12,576 bases of DNA, from contig JASCIV010000770.1 of NCBI GenBank assembly GCA_030374735.1, positions 1 to 12,576 on the forward strand. The letters run 5' to 3'. The notes beneath the pieces were generated by a model that worked only from the letters and a program-made list of their open reading frames with translations, had not been told where the DNA came from and made no database searches. This stretch comes from Gracilaria caudata (Eukaryota; Rhodophyta; Florideophyceae; Gracilariales; Gracilariaceae). Position numbers and translations under genes: made by a program. Positions 1 through 7,655 of this stretch are shown here, piece by piece (the first letter of the stretch is position 1; every line of letters begins with the position of its first letter).

Positions 1-58
1 TACTCCATGTATTTGAATGAAATTAGTCAACGAAAACATACTTTTTTGGCATCGTACA

Positions 59-90
59 TTTAAGGGGTACCCAAACCGGTACCCCTTAAA
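59..90. repeat. Perfect inverted repeat, 13-bp stem
   Basis: The left arm at 59-71 is the exact reverse complement of the right arm at 78-90, with a 6-nt loop (72-77). The stem contains GGTACC on each arm, next to the loop. It sits about 390 bp upstream of the chosen start of the glycosyltransferase gene. It could be a cruciform or hairpin, a protein-binding palindrome, or the remnant of a small inverted-repeat element. No terminal duplication was identified, so its origin is open. Confidence 0.8.
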
Positions 91-479
91 ATTTTCCGGG
101 GTTACGTTTGTGGTCTTCACGCTCCCCACGTTTCGAAAGAATATCCGCGGCAGTCTGGCCGCTAATGTTATCCTCCGCGCGCACACAGCCAGTTGATCCG
201 CCACCACAACCGCCAGTCTCTCGCTCAGAGCGCCACTTGGCCTCTCATAATTGGTGGTCGTTCATTCTCAACGCTTGCTTGAATTCCATTCACGTCCAAC
301 CACTGTGGAGCCCACATCTCGCAGTGTTTTTGTGTGGTGAATGTGTCGAGTTCGCCATATGCATATTTACCTTCGCATGCTTGCTTGGTGCATTGAGGCA
401 ACGCTCCGCGCCGCATCAGCTCTCTTTGTTGACCGAGAACGAGTTGCGAGTTTCACACCCTTTGCTAGGAATTTGCAGT
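91..479 (+). other. Leader and upstream region of the glycosyltransferase gene
   Basis: No gene is recognised here. The frame of the downstream gene stays open back to about 108, but the translation lacks conserved features. Its only upstream in-frame ATG (165) has C at -3, a poor context. Another ATG at 341 opens a different frame that runs to 544 and overlaps the main start. If transcripts began upstream of 341, that uORF could reduce translation of the main frame. The sequence just before 480 (TTTGCAG, then T, then ATG) also resembles a 3' splice site, but no matching GTAAGT-type donor was seen upstream. Confidence 0.5.
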
Positions 480-2144
480 ATGGCTCCACCGTTCAGTTCT
501 GCAACTGCTCCACCGACGAAGCTCCACAAGTCAAAAGCGCTTGAAAACGAGGTACCCCGAAAGCCACTGCTTTCCACGCCGTCCACAACCACGACGTCCG
601 CAACCGCGACGTCCGCGACCGTGCCGGCCGCCACCGCGCTTTCCGCGACCACGCCGTCCGGTACGAAGCCCTCCAAGTCAACCGCCCATGACAGAGTGAA
701 GCTCGCGTTACAAAACTCCGAAATCCCGGTCTATGAGGAGAAGTCTCCTTATGCCTTTGACGATGTACATGACGCCCTACTTGAGGTGGAAGCCGTCCCG
801 GAGCAGAAGAAGGCACAGAAACGGTATAAGATTGCCTTGTTTGCATGGGAGTCTTTGCATTCCATTGCTGTTGGTGGCGTAGCGCCTCATTTGACAGAGC
901 TCGCCGCCGGTCTGGAACGTCGTGGACATGAAGTTCATGCCTTTGTGCGAACTGGAGCTGGCCAACTTTCTTACGAACATATTGATGGTGTTCATTTGCA
1001 CCGCATATCGTTTGAACTTTCTCCAGATTTTGTACAAGAAGTTTCCAACATGTGCAATGCCATGGTGCACTTTATGTTGGAGACTGAGGCGTTTATGAAC
1101 GCTCAGTTTGATATTTGTCACGCGCATGATTGGCTTGCGGCTTCGGCTCTCATCAATATTAAGAGGAATCATAATCGTCGATGTGTGCTCACTATACATT
1201 CTACAGAGTATGGACGATGCGGCAATAATATATACGGCGGACAATCTGAACGGATTCGAAATATTGAAGCCGAGGCCATCGGTCTTGCAGACAAGGTGAT
1301 TGGAGTTTCAGGAGTACTTTGTGATGAAATCAAAGCACACTATAGCTTTGACTGGGATAAGCTACGATGTGTCTATAACGGTATCAATTGTTTGCGATAT
1401 GATGGTAATCTATGGGATCCAGCAGAAGCTCGTGGAAAGTACGGTGTGGGACCCATGGATCCCATGGTTTTGTTCGTGGGTCGAATGGCAACGCAAAAAG
1501 GTCCGGATATTCTTGTTGAGGCTATTCCGAGTATTCTTGCTGCCCGTCCTGATGCAAAGTTCGTGTTGGTTGGAGACGGTTACATGAAAGACGGTTTAAT
1601 CGCACGAGTACATGATTTGGGTGTTGCCGGATCAGTTTGTTTCACCGGAAGTATGACGGGTCAGAATCTTGTCGATCTATTCAAGGCTACTGATTTGGTT
1701 GCTATTCCGAGCCGCAATGAACCGTTTGGAATTGTTACATTGGAGGCATGGGCGTCTAACAAACCGGTAGTGGTGACGAAGAGCGGCGGTCCTCGAGAGT
1801 TTGTGTGGCATGATAACGATGGATACTTGGTTGACACAAGCGCGGAAGGGGTGGCATGGGGTGTCTGCAATGCATTTAATAATTTCGAACATATGCGTTA
1901 CATGGGAGAGAGAGGACGTGTAAAAGCGGCCTATCAGTTCTCTTGGGATAACATTGCAGAGAACACCAACAATGTGTACGATGAGCTTCTGCCTGATCAC
2001 CCCGGCCACGGGGATCCCAGTGATGCAGAGCGGAAGGTTGTCTCTATCGATGTGGACTCCAAGGACAACGTTAAACTTGCCGCCAAGACTTCTGCTCTTG
2101 CGGGTATGACAAAGGAGGAGATGAAGACTGTTGCGAGCGTGTAG
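480..2144 (+). CDS. GT4-type glycosyltransferase (GT-B fold), 554 aa
   Basis: Transfers a sugar from a nucleotide-sugar donor; the acceptor and product cannot be read from the sequence. The N-terminal Rossmann domain starts near residue 116, with the GGV loop (132-134), HAHDW (214-218) and H240 in a TIHSTEYG segment. The C-terminal donor domain has GRMATQKG (334-341), supplying the usual Arg and Lys, and the EX7E retaining-enzyme motif E414-E422 (EPFGIVTLE). These features match the GT4/GT5 clan (glycogen-synthase and sucrose-synthase-like enzymes). Residues 1-110 form a Ser/Thr/Ala/Pro-rich, probably disordered leader, partly built of 15-bp tandem repeats. It has transit-peptide-like composition, but no targeting can be proven. 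A 50-residue acidic/basic tail follows the catalytic fold. ATG 480 was chosen because it has A at -3 and G at +4 and the sequence upstream lacks conserved features. No intron was seen. Family assignment is firm; substrate unknown. Confidence 0.9.
   Translation: MAPPFSSATAPPTKLHKSKALENEVPRKPLLSTPSTTTTSATATSATVPAATALSATTPSGTKPSKSTAHDRVKLALQNSEIPVYEEKSPYAFDDVHDALLEVEAVPEQKKAQKRYKIALFAWESLHSIAVGGVAPHLTELAAGLERRGHEVHAFVRTGAGQLSYEHIDGVHLHRISFELSPDFVQEVSNMCNAMVHFMLETEAFMNAQFDICHAHDWLAASALINIKRNHNRRCVLTIHSTEYGRCGNNIYGGQSERIRNIEAEAIGLADKVIGVSGVLCDEIKAHYSFDWDKLRCVYNGINCLRYDGNLWDPAEARGKYGVGPMDPMVLFVGRMATQKGPDILVEAIPSILAARPDAKFVLVGDGYMKDGLIARVHDLGVAGSVCFTGSMTGQNLVDLFKATDLVAIPSRNEPFGIVTLEAWASNKPVVVTKSGGPREFVWHDNDGYLVDTSAEGVAWGVCNAFNNFEHMRYMGERGRVKAAYQFSWDNIAENTNNVYDELLPDHPGHGDPSDAERKVVSIDVDSKDNVKLAAKTSALAGMTKEEMKTVASV
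593..622 (+). repeat. Tandem 15-bp repeat in the glycosyltransferase leader
   Basis: Two near-identical 15-bp units (593-607 and 608-622) differ by two bases and encode T-S-A-T-A and T-S-A-T-V. Related Ser/Ala/Thr codons continue to about 660. This is a GC-rich in-frame microduplication that expands the disordered N-terminal leader, so its copy number may vary between strains. Confidence 0.65.
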
Positions 2145-2520
2145 GGCATGTGGCTATGTGAACAAACCACATATTGCGCATGACAAGAATGTGCGTTGGG
2201 CGTTGTTTTAATGGGTTTCTTTTTGTCTCCGGCTGGGGACTTGAGAGTAATGTATTCTGTCCTGTTTCTCTTCATGGAGAATGGTAGCATCATGTAGACT
2301 TGTAGATGTTGCTGACGGGGTCGAGACGGGGGCTGCTGCTCGGGAAGACGGTGGTGAATGTTTTGGTGAGATCTCAACACCGTGTGACAAGCTGCCGGTA
2401 TGGTGAAGCTCTTGAGGTGTTGAATGTATGTAAAGATTTGAGCTTCCGGTTCGACCGTATCAAGCAATGTGATTCGCCGAGTACGCTGTACTGAAAATCG
2501 TTCCCGGCAATCTGTACGAT

Positions 2521-2532
2521 GGTAGAACGCTA
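2521..2532 (-). repeat. Recurrent intergenic motif, copy A
   Basis: Read on the minus strand this is TAGCGTTCTACC followed by ATCGTACA. The same 12-mer occurs at 5996-6007 and 7591-7602 on the plus strand. It lies 377 bp downstream of the glycosyltransferase stop. It may be a regulatory or processing motif, or a dispersed repeat fragment. Confidence 0.5.
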
Positions 2533-3230
2533 TTGCGAACATGCGGTGCGACACATTGCGACGCGAAGCTGCTTATGCGGTTCGTGGATGTGGAGAACTC
2601 GTAAAGAACGCTTTCGGTAACCCTGCGAACTGCAGGCATCTATCGCTGCGTACAGCCCCAGAGCGGCGGGTAGAAAGATCATCTTTGTAACCCTGCCGTT
2701 CGCTATCCGCAAGACTCCGGAACGATCTGCTGAGAGCTGTTGCCCGGTTGTAGAATGGCCTTTCTCGGCGCCCATTGTGTTCGCCATGCCACGGACAAGC
2801 TGTCGGCCGAACACGACTCGAGTTCACAAACGCGCGCAGGGCACAAATGAGCAGGACGGGGCTTGCACGCCGATTTCACAAAATTTCGGCACCCATCCCA
2901 TCGCGATGCCAAAAAAATCTCCCCTCAACAAGACGCACACACCCAGTGTCGTTTCCAAAGCACCCACAATCGTTCATCTCGCCCTGTTGTGCCGTCGCAT
3001 CGCCCATTCAATGTCGCGCACCAGTTCCTCCTTCGCCGCTGAACCTTAAACTTGCCATCAACCAGCGCACAAAATCTCCGTGCCTAAACAGTGCGCGTCT
3101 CGTCCACGCTGCGCTGGCCCTTCTGATCATACCCAAAGTTACCCAACCGTCCCTTTTCGCTGTTGTTCCCCGACGTTTCCTGCATATCTCCCTGTGGCTC
3201 AAGCCGTCTTGCATATCTGCTCATCTGCTC

Positions 3231-3299
3231 ATGCTCTCCCTCGCGGAGAAGACGCTCGTTCAACGGTGTCAGAAATTCCTGCTCCGCTATTCGCTGTAG
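3231..3299 (+). other. Possible uORF, 22 codons, abutting the MYB start
   Basis: An ATG at 3231 opens a 22-codon frame ending in TAG at 3297-3299, four bases before the MYB start codon at 3304. It is in a different frame from the MYB gene. Its initiation context is weak (C at -3, C at +4), so leaky scanning is likely. It matters only if the transcript begins upstream of 3231, which the sequence alone does not show. Confidence 0.35.
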
Positions 3300-3303
3300 T
3301 CTT

Positions 3304-5766
3304 ATGGACCATAACGCACAACCAGCCACGACATCTCAACCAGACGCTGAGTCCACTCCAAACCAACACGCCAAAGAAGAACCACAATGTCAACAAACCT
3401 CCACTGATTCTTCGCAAAATGACACATCGCAGGTGCGAAATTCGGTGTTGGAGGCGATAGCAGACCAACAGAGAAGACGCATTTCGGAGCTGGAGCGCAC
3501 CTTGGAGAAGAAAAAGGCCACTATACAGCGTCTCTCCGCCACTCCGCCTCTCCCGCATCCTACAATTCCAATCCTTCCCCCCTCTACAATATCGCCAATG
3601 CACGCAATTCCGACGAGTGCTCCTATTCCATCACCGCCGTCAAACTCCCCGCCGGTGAATCCAACCCCTACTTCACAGGGCGCTTCAACGAATTCCCAGC
3701 CACCATCCCGTGCAGAACAAACGAGTTCTCAACCGCAGCCGACAGCATCCACAGGGGGGTCCAATCCCGTCATGGCCGCACCTATGCTTGGTTTCCCGCC
3801 ACAACCTCATCTCCCTCCTTACCCTTACATGTTTCCTCCTCCTGATCCGGCTTTTGCCGCTCACTATATGGGAGTTATGCCCCCCACGCTCCTTCATGCA
3901 GCTCACGCTTCGCACGCACAACCGTCAAGTCAAGCCCATCAGCAGGAAAAGGGAAATGACGGCCAAGAACAGAAGCAAAGCAGGTACTGGACTCAAGATG
4001 AACATGAGCGATTTCTTGCGGGCATGAAAGCCTGTGGGCCGAAAAACTACTTGGAAATATCTGAGTACGTCGGCACACGAAACGCGAAACAAGTTCGCAC
4101 ACATGCGCAGAAATACCAAAAGAGGCTGGAACGTGAGGATGCCAAGCGACGAAGTGATGTGCGCCACAGAAGAATAAACGATTCAGGCCCCATGACCTCT
4201 GTGGCAGCTGATGCAGCAGCGGCAGTAAAAGCGGCTGCTGCCGCGGCAATGTGCGGAAAAGTTCCAGGGATGTCCTCCGCACCTGTCAAAGATTCCGACT
4301 CCACCGGCACACCAGCTGGCCCAAGCAGCTCCTCTAGCGGTAAACAGTGTCATTCATCACATCAGCACTCACACGGTGCCAGTAGTGGGGATGGGAGCAT
4401 AAGCGCAAATACCGCTGCAGAACGGAATGCAGAGACTAGCGGAGCTACTAATCACTCAGCTGCTGTTGCTGCAATAGCTGCTGAGGCTAAAGCGCTGGGA
4501 CGTGGTGTCCTCCCCCCAGGAGCGATCAAAATACCATCTCAAATGTTTGGGAAGGCTCCGCAACCGACGATGGTGAACAAGCATACCGGAAGCGTGGAAG
4601 ACAACAAAGAAGTAAAAGCCGGCGGAAGAACAGAAGCAGAGGAGCCAGGAGAGACGCGAGGAAGCCTAGGAAACTCAGTACCGACAGTTCAAAAGTGCAA
4701 TGATGCGGCGGGGTCGAAGAACAATAACAATGGAGGCCGAGAAGCTGCAGAGACATGTTATACCAAAACCGACAGACCTCCGACGGCCAGTGACAGTCCC
4801 AAAGGCGGAGCACAGAACGAACACACAGAAGCAAACCGGCACAGCGACAAGGACCAAACTGGCAGCAAACACATGGCAGACCCAAGCGCTCCAATGCACA
4901 CAGAGAAGTTGACGATCAGCCAGATTGAGAGGGAAACAAGCATTAGGAGTGAACGCAAATATTGCCAGAATGAGCCGTTTTCCCAAAGGACAGAAGCAGG
5001 AAATGATCCAGAGGTTAAGAAAGCAACAGCTGGTTCCGTTGTACATACAAGACTAACAAAGACAGCTGCAGGCCTTGTGACTAAGGAGAAGGTAGCATCC
5101 GGAACAGATAGCGGGGCGACTACGGTGAAGTGTGAACCAGAACGTGTGGATACTTATACTAACTTGTTGGAAGGGAGAAAAGGAAACCCTGATAGTGATC
5201 CTGTTGCTGGCAAAACCAGTGGAGATGACGGGAAGGCCAATGTGTCATCGTTCAGTTTGGCCGGAATGCAAGGGGAAGCGGCTCAAAGTAGGCCTGCTGC
5301 TGCGAAGCGGGAAGCTCACATGGTGGGCGTGGAAGAGAGGGAATCGAACAAGTCGAACGAAAATGGGGCAGTTGTTTCAGAAGAAAGCCGAACAAAGGAC
5401 AGTGCAGGCTCAGAGAAAGCAGAGGAGAAATCAGGAATCGGAGAGAAACGGAGCGTTGGTAGTGGTCCACACGGACGAGGCCACGGCGCCGGTGATCGAA
5501 GCGATTGCAGAGAGGGGAAAAAAGGGCTCGCGGCGACGAAGCAAGCGAGCACGGCGTTGAACGCGGACGGCACTAATGAGGAAAGCGCCGTAGAATGCAG
5601 GAAGCGCGCCTGCGACGGGGAAGCGACAAAGGGAAACAAACGGGCGAGGAAGGATGATGGAGATGAGCGGAAAGAATCAACCGCGGCAGAAAGAGTCGGT
5701 GGTGCTTCACTTCGGACGAGACCAACAGGTGGAAACAGCGCGGTGGCTGCTTCGCAGCAGACATAG
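3304..5766 (+). CDS. Single-repeat MYB (SHAQKYF-like) protein, 820 aa
   Basis: Probable DNA-binding transcription factor. After a Gln/Thr/Ser-rich start, residues 47-77 form a heptad-like, charged helix (possible coiled coil for dimerisation). Residues 80-225 are Pro/Ser/Gln-rich. One MYB/SANT repeat follows at about 226-280: W229 opens helix 1 (YWTQDEHERFLAG), and the recognition helix ends in THAQKYQ (266-272), a variant of the SHAQKYF signature of plant CCA1/MYB1R-type proteins. The central aromatic is Tyr (KNYLEI) where Trp is usual. An Ala-rich stretch (300-316) leads into about 500 residues of Lys/Glu/Ser/Gly/Thr-rich sequence without domains, with a basic NLS-like cluster KGNKRARK (776-783). 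The last 1.2 kb of coding strand is markedly purine-rich. ATG 3304 is the only upstream in-frame ATG; the frame continues to a TTG at 3163 but without features. No intron was seen. The target sites and process controlled are unknown. Confidence 0.85.
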   Translation: MDHNAQPATTSQPDAESTPNQHAKEEPQCQQTSTDSSQNDTSQVRNSVLEAIADQQRRRISELERTLEKKKATIQRLSATPPLPHPTIPILPPSTISPMHAIPTSAPIPSPPSNSPPVNPTPTSQGASTNSQPPSRAEQTSSQPQPTASTGGSNPVMAAPMLGFPPQPHLPPYPYMFPPPDPAFAAHYMGVMPPTLLHAAHASHAQPSSQAHQQEKGNDGQEQKQSRYWTQDEHERFLAGMKACGPKNYLEISEYVGTRNAKQVRTHAQKYQKRLEREDAKRRSDVRHRRINDSGPMTSVAADAAAAVKAAAAAAMCGKVPGMSSAPVKDSDSTGTPAGPSSSSSGKQCHSSHQHSHGASSGDGSISANTAAERNAETSGATNHSAAVAAIAAEAKALGRGVLPPGAIKIPSQMFGKAPQPTMVNKHTGSVEDNKEVKAGGRTEAEEPGETRGSLGNSVPTVQKCNDAAGSKNNNNGGREAAETCYTKTDRPPTASDSPKGGAQNEHTEANRHSDKDQTGSKHMADPSAPMHTEKLTISQIERETSIRSERKYCQNEPFSQRTEAGNDPEVKKATAGSVVHTRLTKTAAGLVTKEKVASGTDSGATTVKCEPERVDTYTNLLEGRKGNPDSDPVAGKTSGDDGKANVSSFSLAGMQGEAAQSRPAAAKREAHMVGVEERESNKSNENGAVVSEESRTKDSAGSEKAEEKSGIGEKRSVGSGPHGRGHGAGDRSDCREGKKGLAATKQASTALNADGTNEESAVECRKRACDGEATKGNKRARKDDGDERKESTAAERVGGASLRTRPTGGNSAVAASQQT

Positions 5767-5985
5767 CGGGCAGGGAGGCGGTCAACGCGTCGCTGCGGGT
5801 TATTGTTGAGCGTTTCTGCTGCATGGGTCGCAGCCAATGGCGAGGCAGCATGTGCGGCTGGTGCAAACTATGCACGCTGATTGGATACACGTGGAATCTC
5901 AGTCGGCCGCGCGCCGCTGTACTGATGTGGTGCAAATTGCATCGCACGTGCTGCGTTCGTTCCGCTGGTGCGTCTTTTTTACGAA

Positions 5986-6012
5986 TGTAGCGTTGTAGCG
6001 TTCTACCTTCGT
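5986..6012 (+). repeat. Recurrent intergenic motif, copy B, with tandem 8-mer
   Basis: The 8-mer TGTAGCGT is repeated head to tail (5986-5993, 5994-6001), and the second copy runs into GTTCTACCTTCGT. The segment 5995-6007 matches copy C over 13 bases. The segment 6000-6012 is the exact reverse complement of copy D (9062-9074). It lies in the 259-bp gap between the convergent MYB and membrane-protein genes, 13 bases outside the stop codon of the latter. Confidence 0.55.
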
Positions 6013-6025
6013 GTATCTTGCGCTT

Positions 6026-7168
6026 CTACGGGATTACCATCACGTGGAGGGACTCGTCTCGAGCACGGCAGCGAAAGTTTTGCTTCTTACGTTTCATCGA
6101 GTCGCTTACCAGCAACAATAACCTCTCCTCCAGGAAGTATGCACCTTCGACGTTGCAGAACTGTCTCTCACAGTCGTCTGAACGAGGAAAGTCGTAAATT
6201 CTTCCATCACTGATTTGTACGCTGTCTGCCGTCGCTGATAGCTTTCCGATGTACACTGCGGCGTTTTCTTGTGACGTAATGGCGATCTTTGATCCGTTCC
6301 ACAAAGCCATTGCTGAGTAGTCTTGAAAATCAATCGTGCGTGGCAACGCTACCACGTTGATAGTTTCGAATGTGCACTTGTTGTGTTTGTATGTGCGTTC
6401 CATCACTATGATCCGTCCGTTGCCCCTTTTTCTTCCCGTTTTCCCGCCGCTGCAGTAATTCCCTTCGCAGAGCGCGAGGAGAAGTGAGCGAGATGTCGTG
6501 CTCGTTATCACCAATGCGCCTTCAAATCCCTTGTTTTTGTTAGTGAATCGGAAGTCGCAATCACATTGTTCGCCCACTGTTACATGACTGTCGTTGAATT
6601 GTACATCGAAGGTCTGTGATCGAATGGTCCCGTCTTCCATTTGTATTGCTTCGCTACCCACTATGTATGAGTGAGAGCTTTCGTTGTATGCTATGAATTC
6701 GAAGTCACTGCGATTTATGGTTTGATCTTTCCAGCCCAACAGGGCATCTTGTTTGAGGTTCATGCTGTTGCTGAAGTTTCCTAGTGTATGAGATGTACGT
6801 GATATCATGAACGAGTTGTCGAACACTGTGTAGAAACCGTCGCCGTTTGGATGCCCTGTTATATCAGACGCTTCGTACACTTGAAGTCTTGACTGTCCGA
6901 AGAGATTCGCAAACGCTTGGTTGTGAACCAGTTTTAGAGTGTTTTGCTTGAAATGTTTTGAGGAGCAGTCCATTTGATGACCGATAGCGTTTCTCTCATG
7001 TACTCTTCGTAGTTGATTCATTCGAGTATTGTAGTGAGAGGACATTAAAATGCCCGCTAGCCAGCCAGTTGCCAGTAAGAAAAATATTCGGAGTATGGAA
7101 TGACATTTTCTCCTTCCACCATCCTGCATAGCGGCCGGAGCAAAAAGCAGGCCGCGTTCTTGTTGCAT
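6026..7168 (-). CDS. Type II membrane protein with luminal domain, 380 aa, unknown function
   Basis: Not a family I can name. From ATG 7168 (A at -3) there is a short basic cytosolic tail, then one hydrophobic segment at about residues 25-42 (ILRIFFLLATGWLAGILM), then a roughly 335-residue domain. That domain has five N-glycosylation sequons (N131, N152, N162, N192, N291) and nine cysteines, as expected of a Golgi/ER luminal or extracellular protein anchored by an uncleaved signal. Repeated beta-strand-like stretches suggest a propeller-type or other all-beta fold. The C terminus has a compact signature: CNVEG (338-342), then LLLVSD, C367, then DESLHV and a terminal Pro. I associate this pattern with uncharacterised algal proteins, but only from memory. 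The frame extends upstream to a TTG at 7360 without an ATG, so 7168 is the best start (7129 is the alternative). It converges with the MYB gene. No intron was seen. Confidence 0.72.
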   Translation of the reverse strand: MQQERGLLFAPAAMQDGGRRKCHSILRIFFLLATGWLAGILMSSHYNTRMNQLRRVHERNAIGHQMDCSSKHFKQNTLKLVHNQAFANLFGQSRLQVYEASDITGHPNGDGFYTVFDNSFMISRTSHTLGNFSNSMNLKQDALLGWKDQTINRSDFEFIAYNESSHSYIVGSEAIQMEDGTIRSQTFDVQFNDSHVTVGEQCDCDFRFTNKNKGFEGALVITSTTSRSLLLALCEGNYCSGGKTGRKRGNGRIIVMERTYKHNKCTFETINVVALPRTIDFQDYSAMALWNGSKIAITSQENAAVYIGKLSATADSVQISDGRIYDFPRSDDCERQFCNVEGAYFLEERLLLLVSDSMKRKKQNFRCRARDESLHVMVIP

Positions 7169-7375
7169 CCTGAAATGGGTGCTCCTTCCTGAAATATGTT
7201 TCACAAAGAAGTTCCCTAGGTCAACATTGGAACTGCATGAAAGTCTCAGCAAGTTTAGAGAACGTTGTCCTCCGCAGCACGGAGCAAAGCGTTGGAACAC
7301 ATCGTTACGAAGCTGTGGGCAAGAGCTTGACCGCACCGTTCTTGTCAATTTAAAACCCAAAATCCGATCTAGGCG

Positions 7376-7413
7376 CTACAAGGCTTGTACTACCTTTGGT
7401 ACAAGCCTTGTAG
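7376..7413. repeat. Perfect inverted repeat, 15-bp stem
   Basis: CTACAAGGCTTGTAC (7376-7390) is exactly complementary to 7399-7413, leaving an 8-nt loop (7391-7398). It lies about 210 bp upstream of the minus-strand start at 7168, so it could be in the promoter or 5' leader of that gene. As RNA it would form a stable hairpin. Like the repeat at 59-90, its arms have GTAC at or next to the loop end of the stem. Confidence 0.85.
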
Positions 7414-7589
7414 TACGTACAACGGTAGTCGGGATACGAAGCAGGCAGGCCCACTTTGGAAATCACCATCGCTGACTGTCTTCTGTGACAGAAGTTCTGT
7501 CCTCAGTGAAGTCTCCTCACCGCACGTCCACGTGAGGCATTCGTTTGGATCCTCAAGTACAGTACTTTTGCGTTGCTGTTTCGTCGTAT

Positions 7590-7602
7590 GTAGCGTTCTA
7601 CC
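7590..7602 (+). repeat. Recurrent intergenic motif, copy C
   Basis: GTAGCGTTCTACC here is identical over 13 bases to 5995-6007 (copy B) and over 12 bases to the minus-strand copy A. It is followed by CTTGTACG, partly like copy A's ATCGTACA. It overlaps the left arm of the nested hairpin at 7599-7655. Confidence 0.55.
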
Positions 7603-7655
7603 CTTGTACGAGGAGATTTCAGAAAGACCCAATTTCTGTTCGACATACAAGGGTA
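7599..7655. repeat. Nested hairpin, 10-bp outer and 6-bp inner stem
   Basis: TACCCTTGTA (7599-7608) pairs perfectly with 7646-7655. Inside it, CAGAAA (7620-7625) pairs with TTTCTG (7633-7638) around a 7-nt loop. The two stems are separated by unpaired stretches of 11 and 7 nt. This could be an RNA structure or a chance combination. No gene boundary sits exactly here. Confidence 0.5.

Larger units (their letters stand above)
2145..3303. other. Intergenic region between glycosyltransferase and MYB genes
   Basis: No convincing gene is seen in 1.16 kb. Just after the stop codon a 6-bp stem (2148-2153 with 2167-2172) could form in the 3' UTR. The 10-mer GTAACCCTGC occurs twice (2617-2626 and 2687-2696), 70 bp apart. 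From about 2930 to 3300 the plus strand is pyrimidine-rich, as expected of a promoter or 5' UTR of the MYB gene, and it carries a tandem 8-mer CTGCTCAT (3217-3232). Open frames on the minus strand here have no recognisable domain. Confidence 0.5.

Noticed and set aside
108..479. N-terminal extension of the glycosyltransferase frame back to 108
   Set aside because: The codon at 108 is TTG. The translation has no conserved feature, and the only upstream in-frame ATG (165) has poor context, whereas ATG 480 has a good context.
480..2144. Calling the glycosyltransferase a starch or sucrose synthase
   Set aside because: The motifs show the GT4/GT5 clan and retaining catalysis only; nothing seen fixes the donor or acceptor.
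2448..2465. tRNA B-box-like GGTTCGA
   Set aside because: No matching A-box, acceptor stem or cloverleaf could be found around it.
1997..2554. Minus-strand open frame of 185 codons over the glycosyltransferase 3' end
   Set aside because: It overlaps conserved coding sequence on the other strand and shows no recognisable domain or composition of a real protein.
3163..3303. Longer start of the MYB protein at 3163
   Set aside because: The codon is TTG and there is no in-frame ATG before 3304; the region looks like a pyrimidine-rich 5' UTR.
7169..7360. Longer start of the minus-strand membrane protein at 7360
   Set aside because: The codon at 7360 is TTG on the minus strand; the first ATG is at 7168, directly before the basic tail and membrane anchor.
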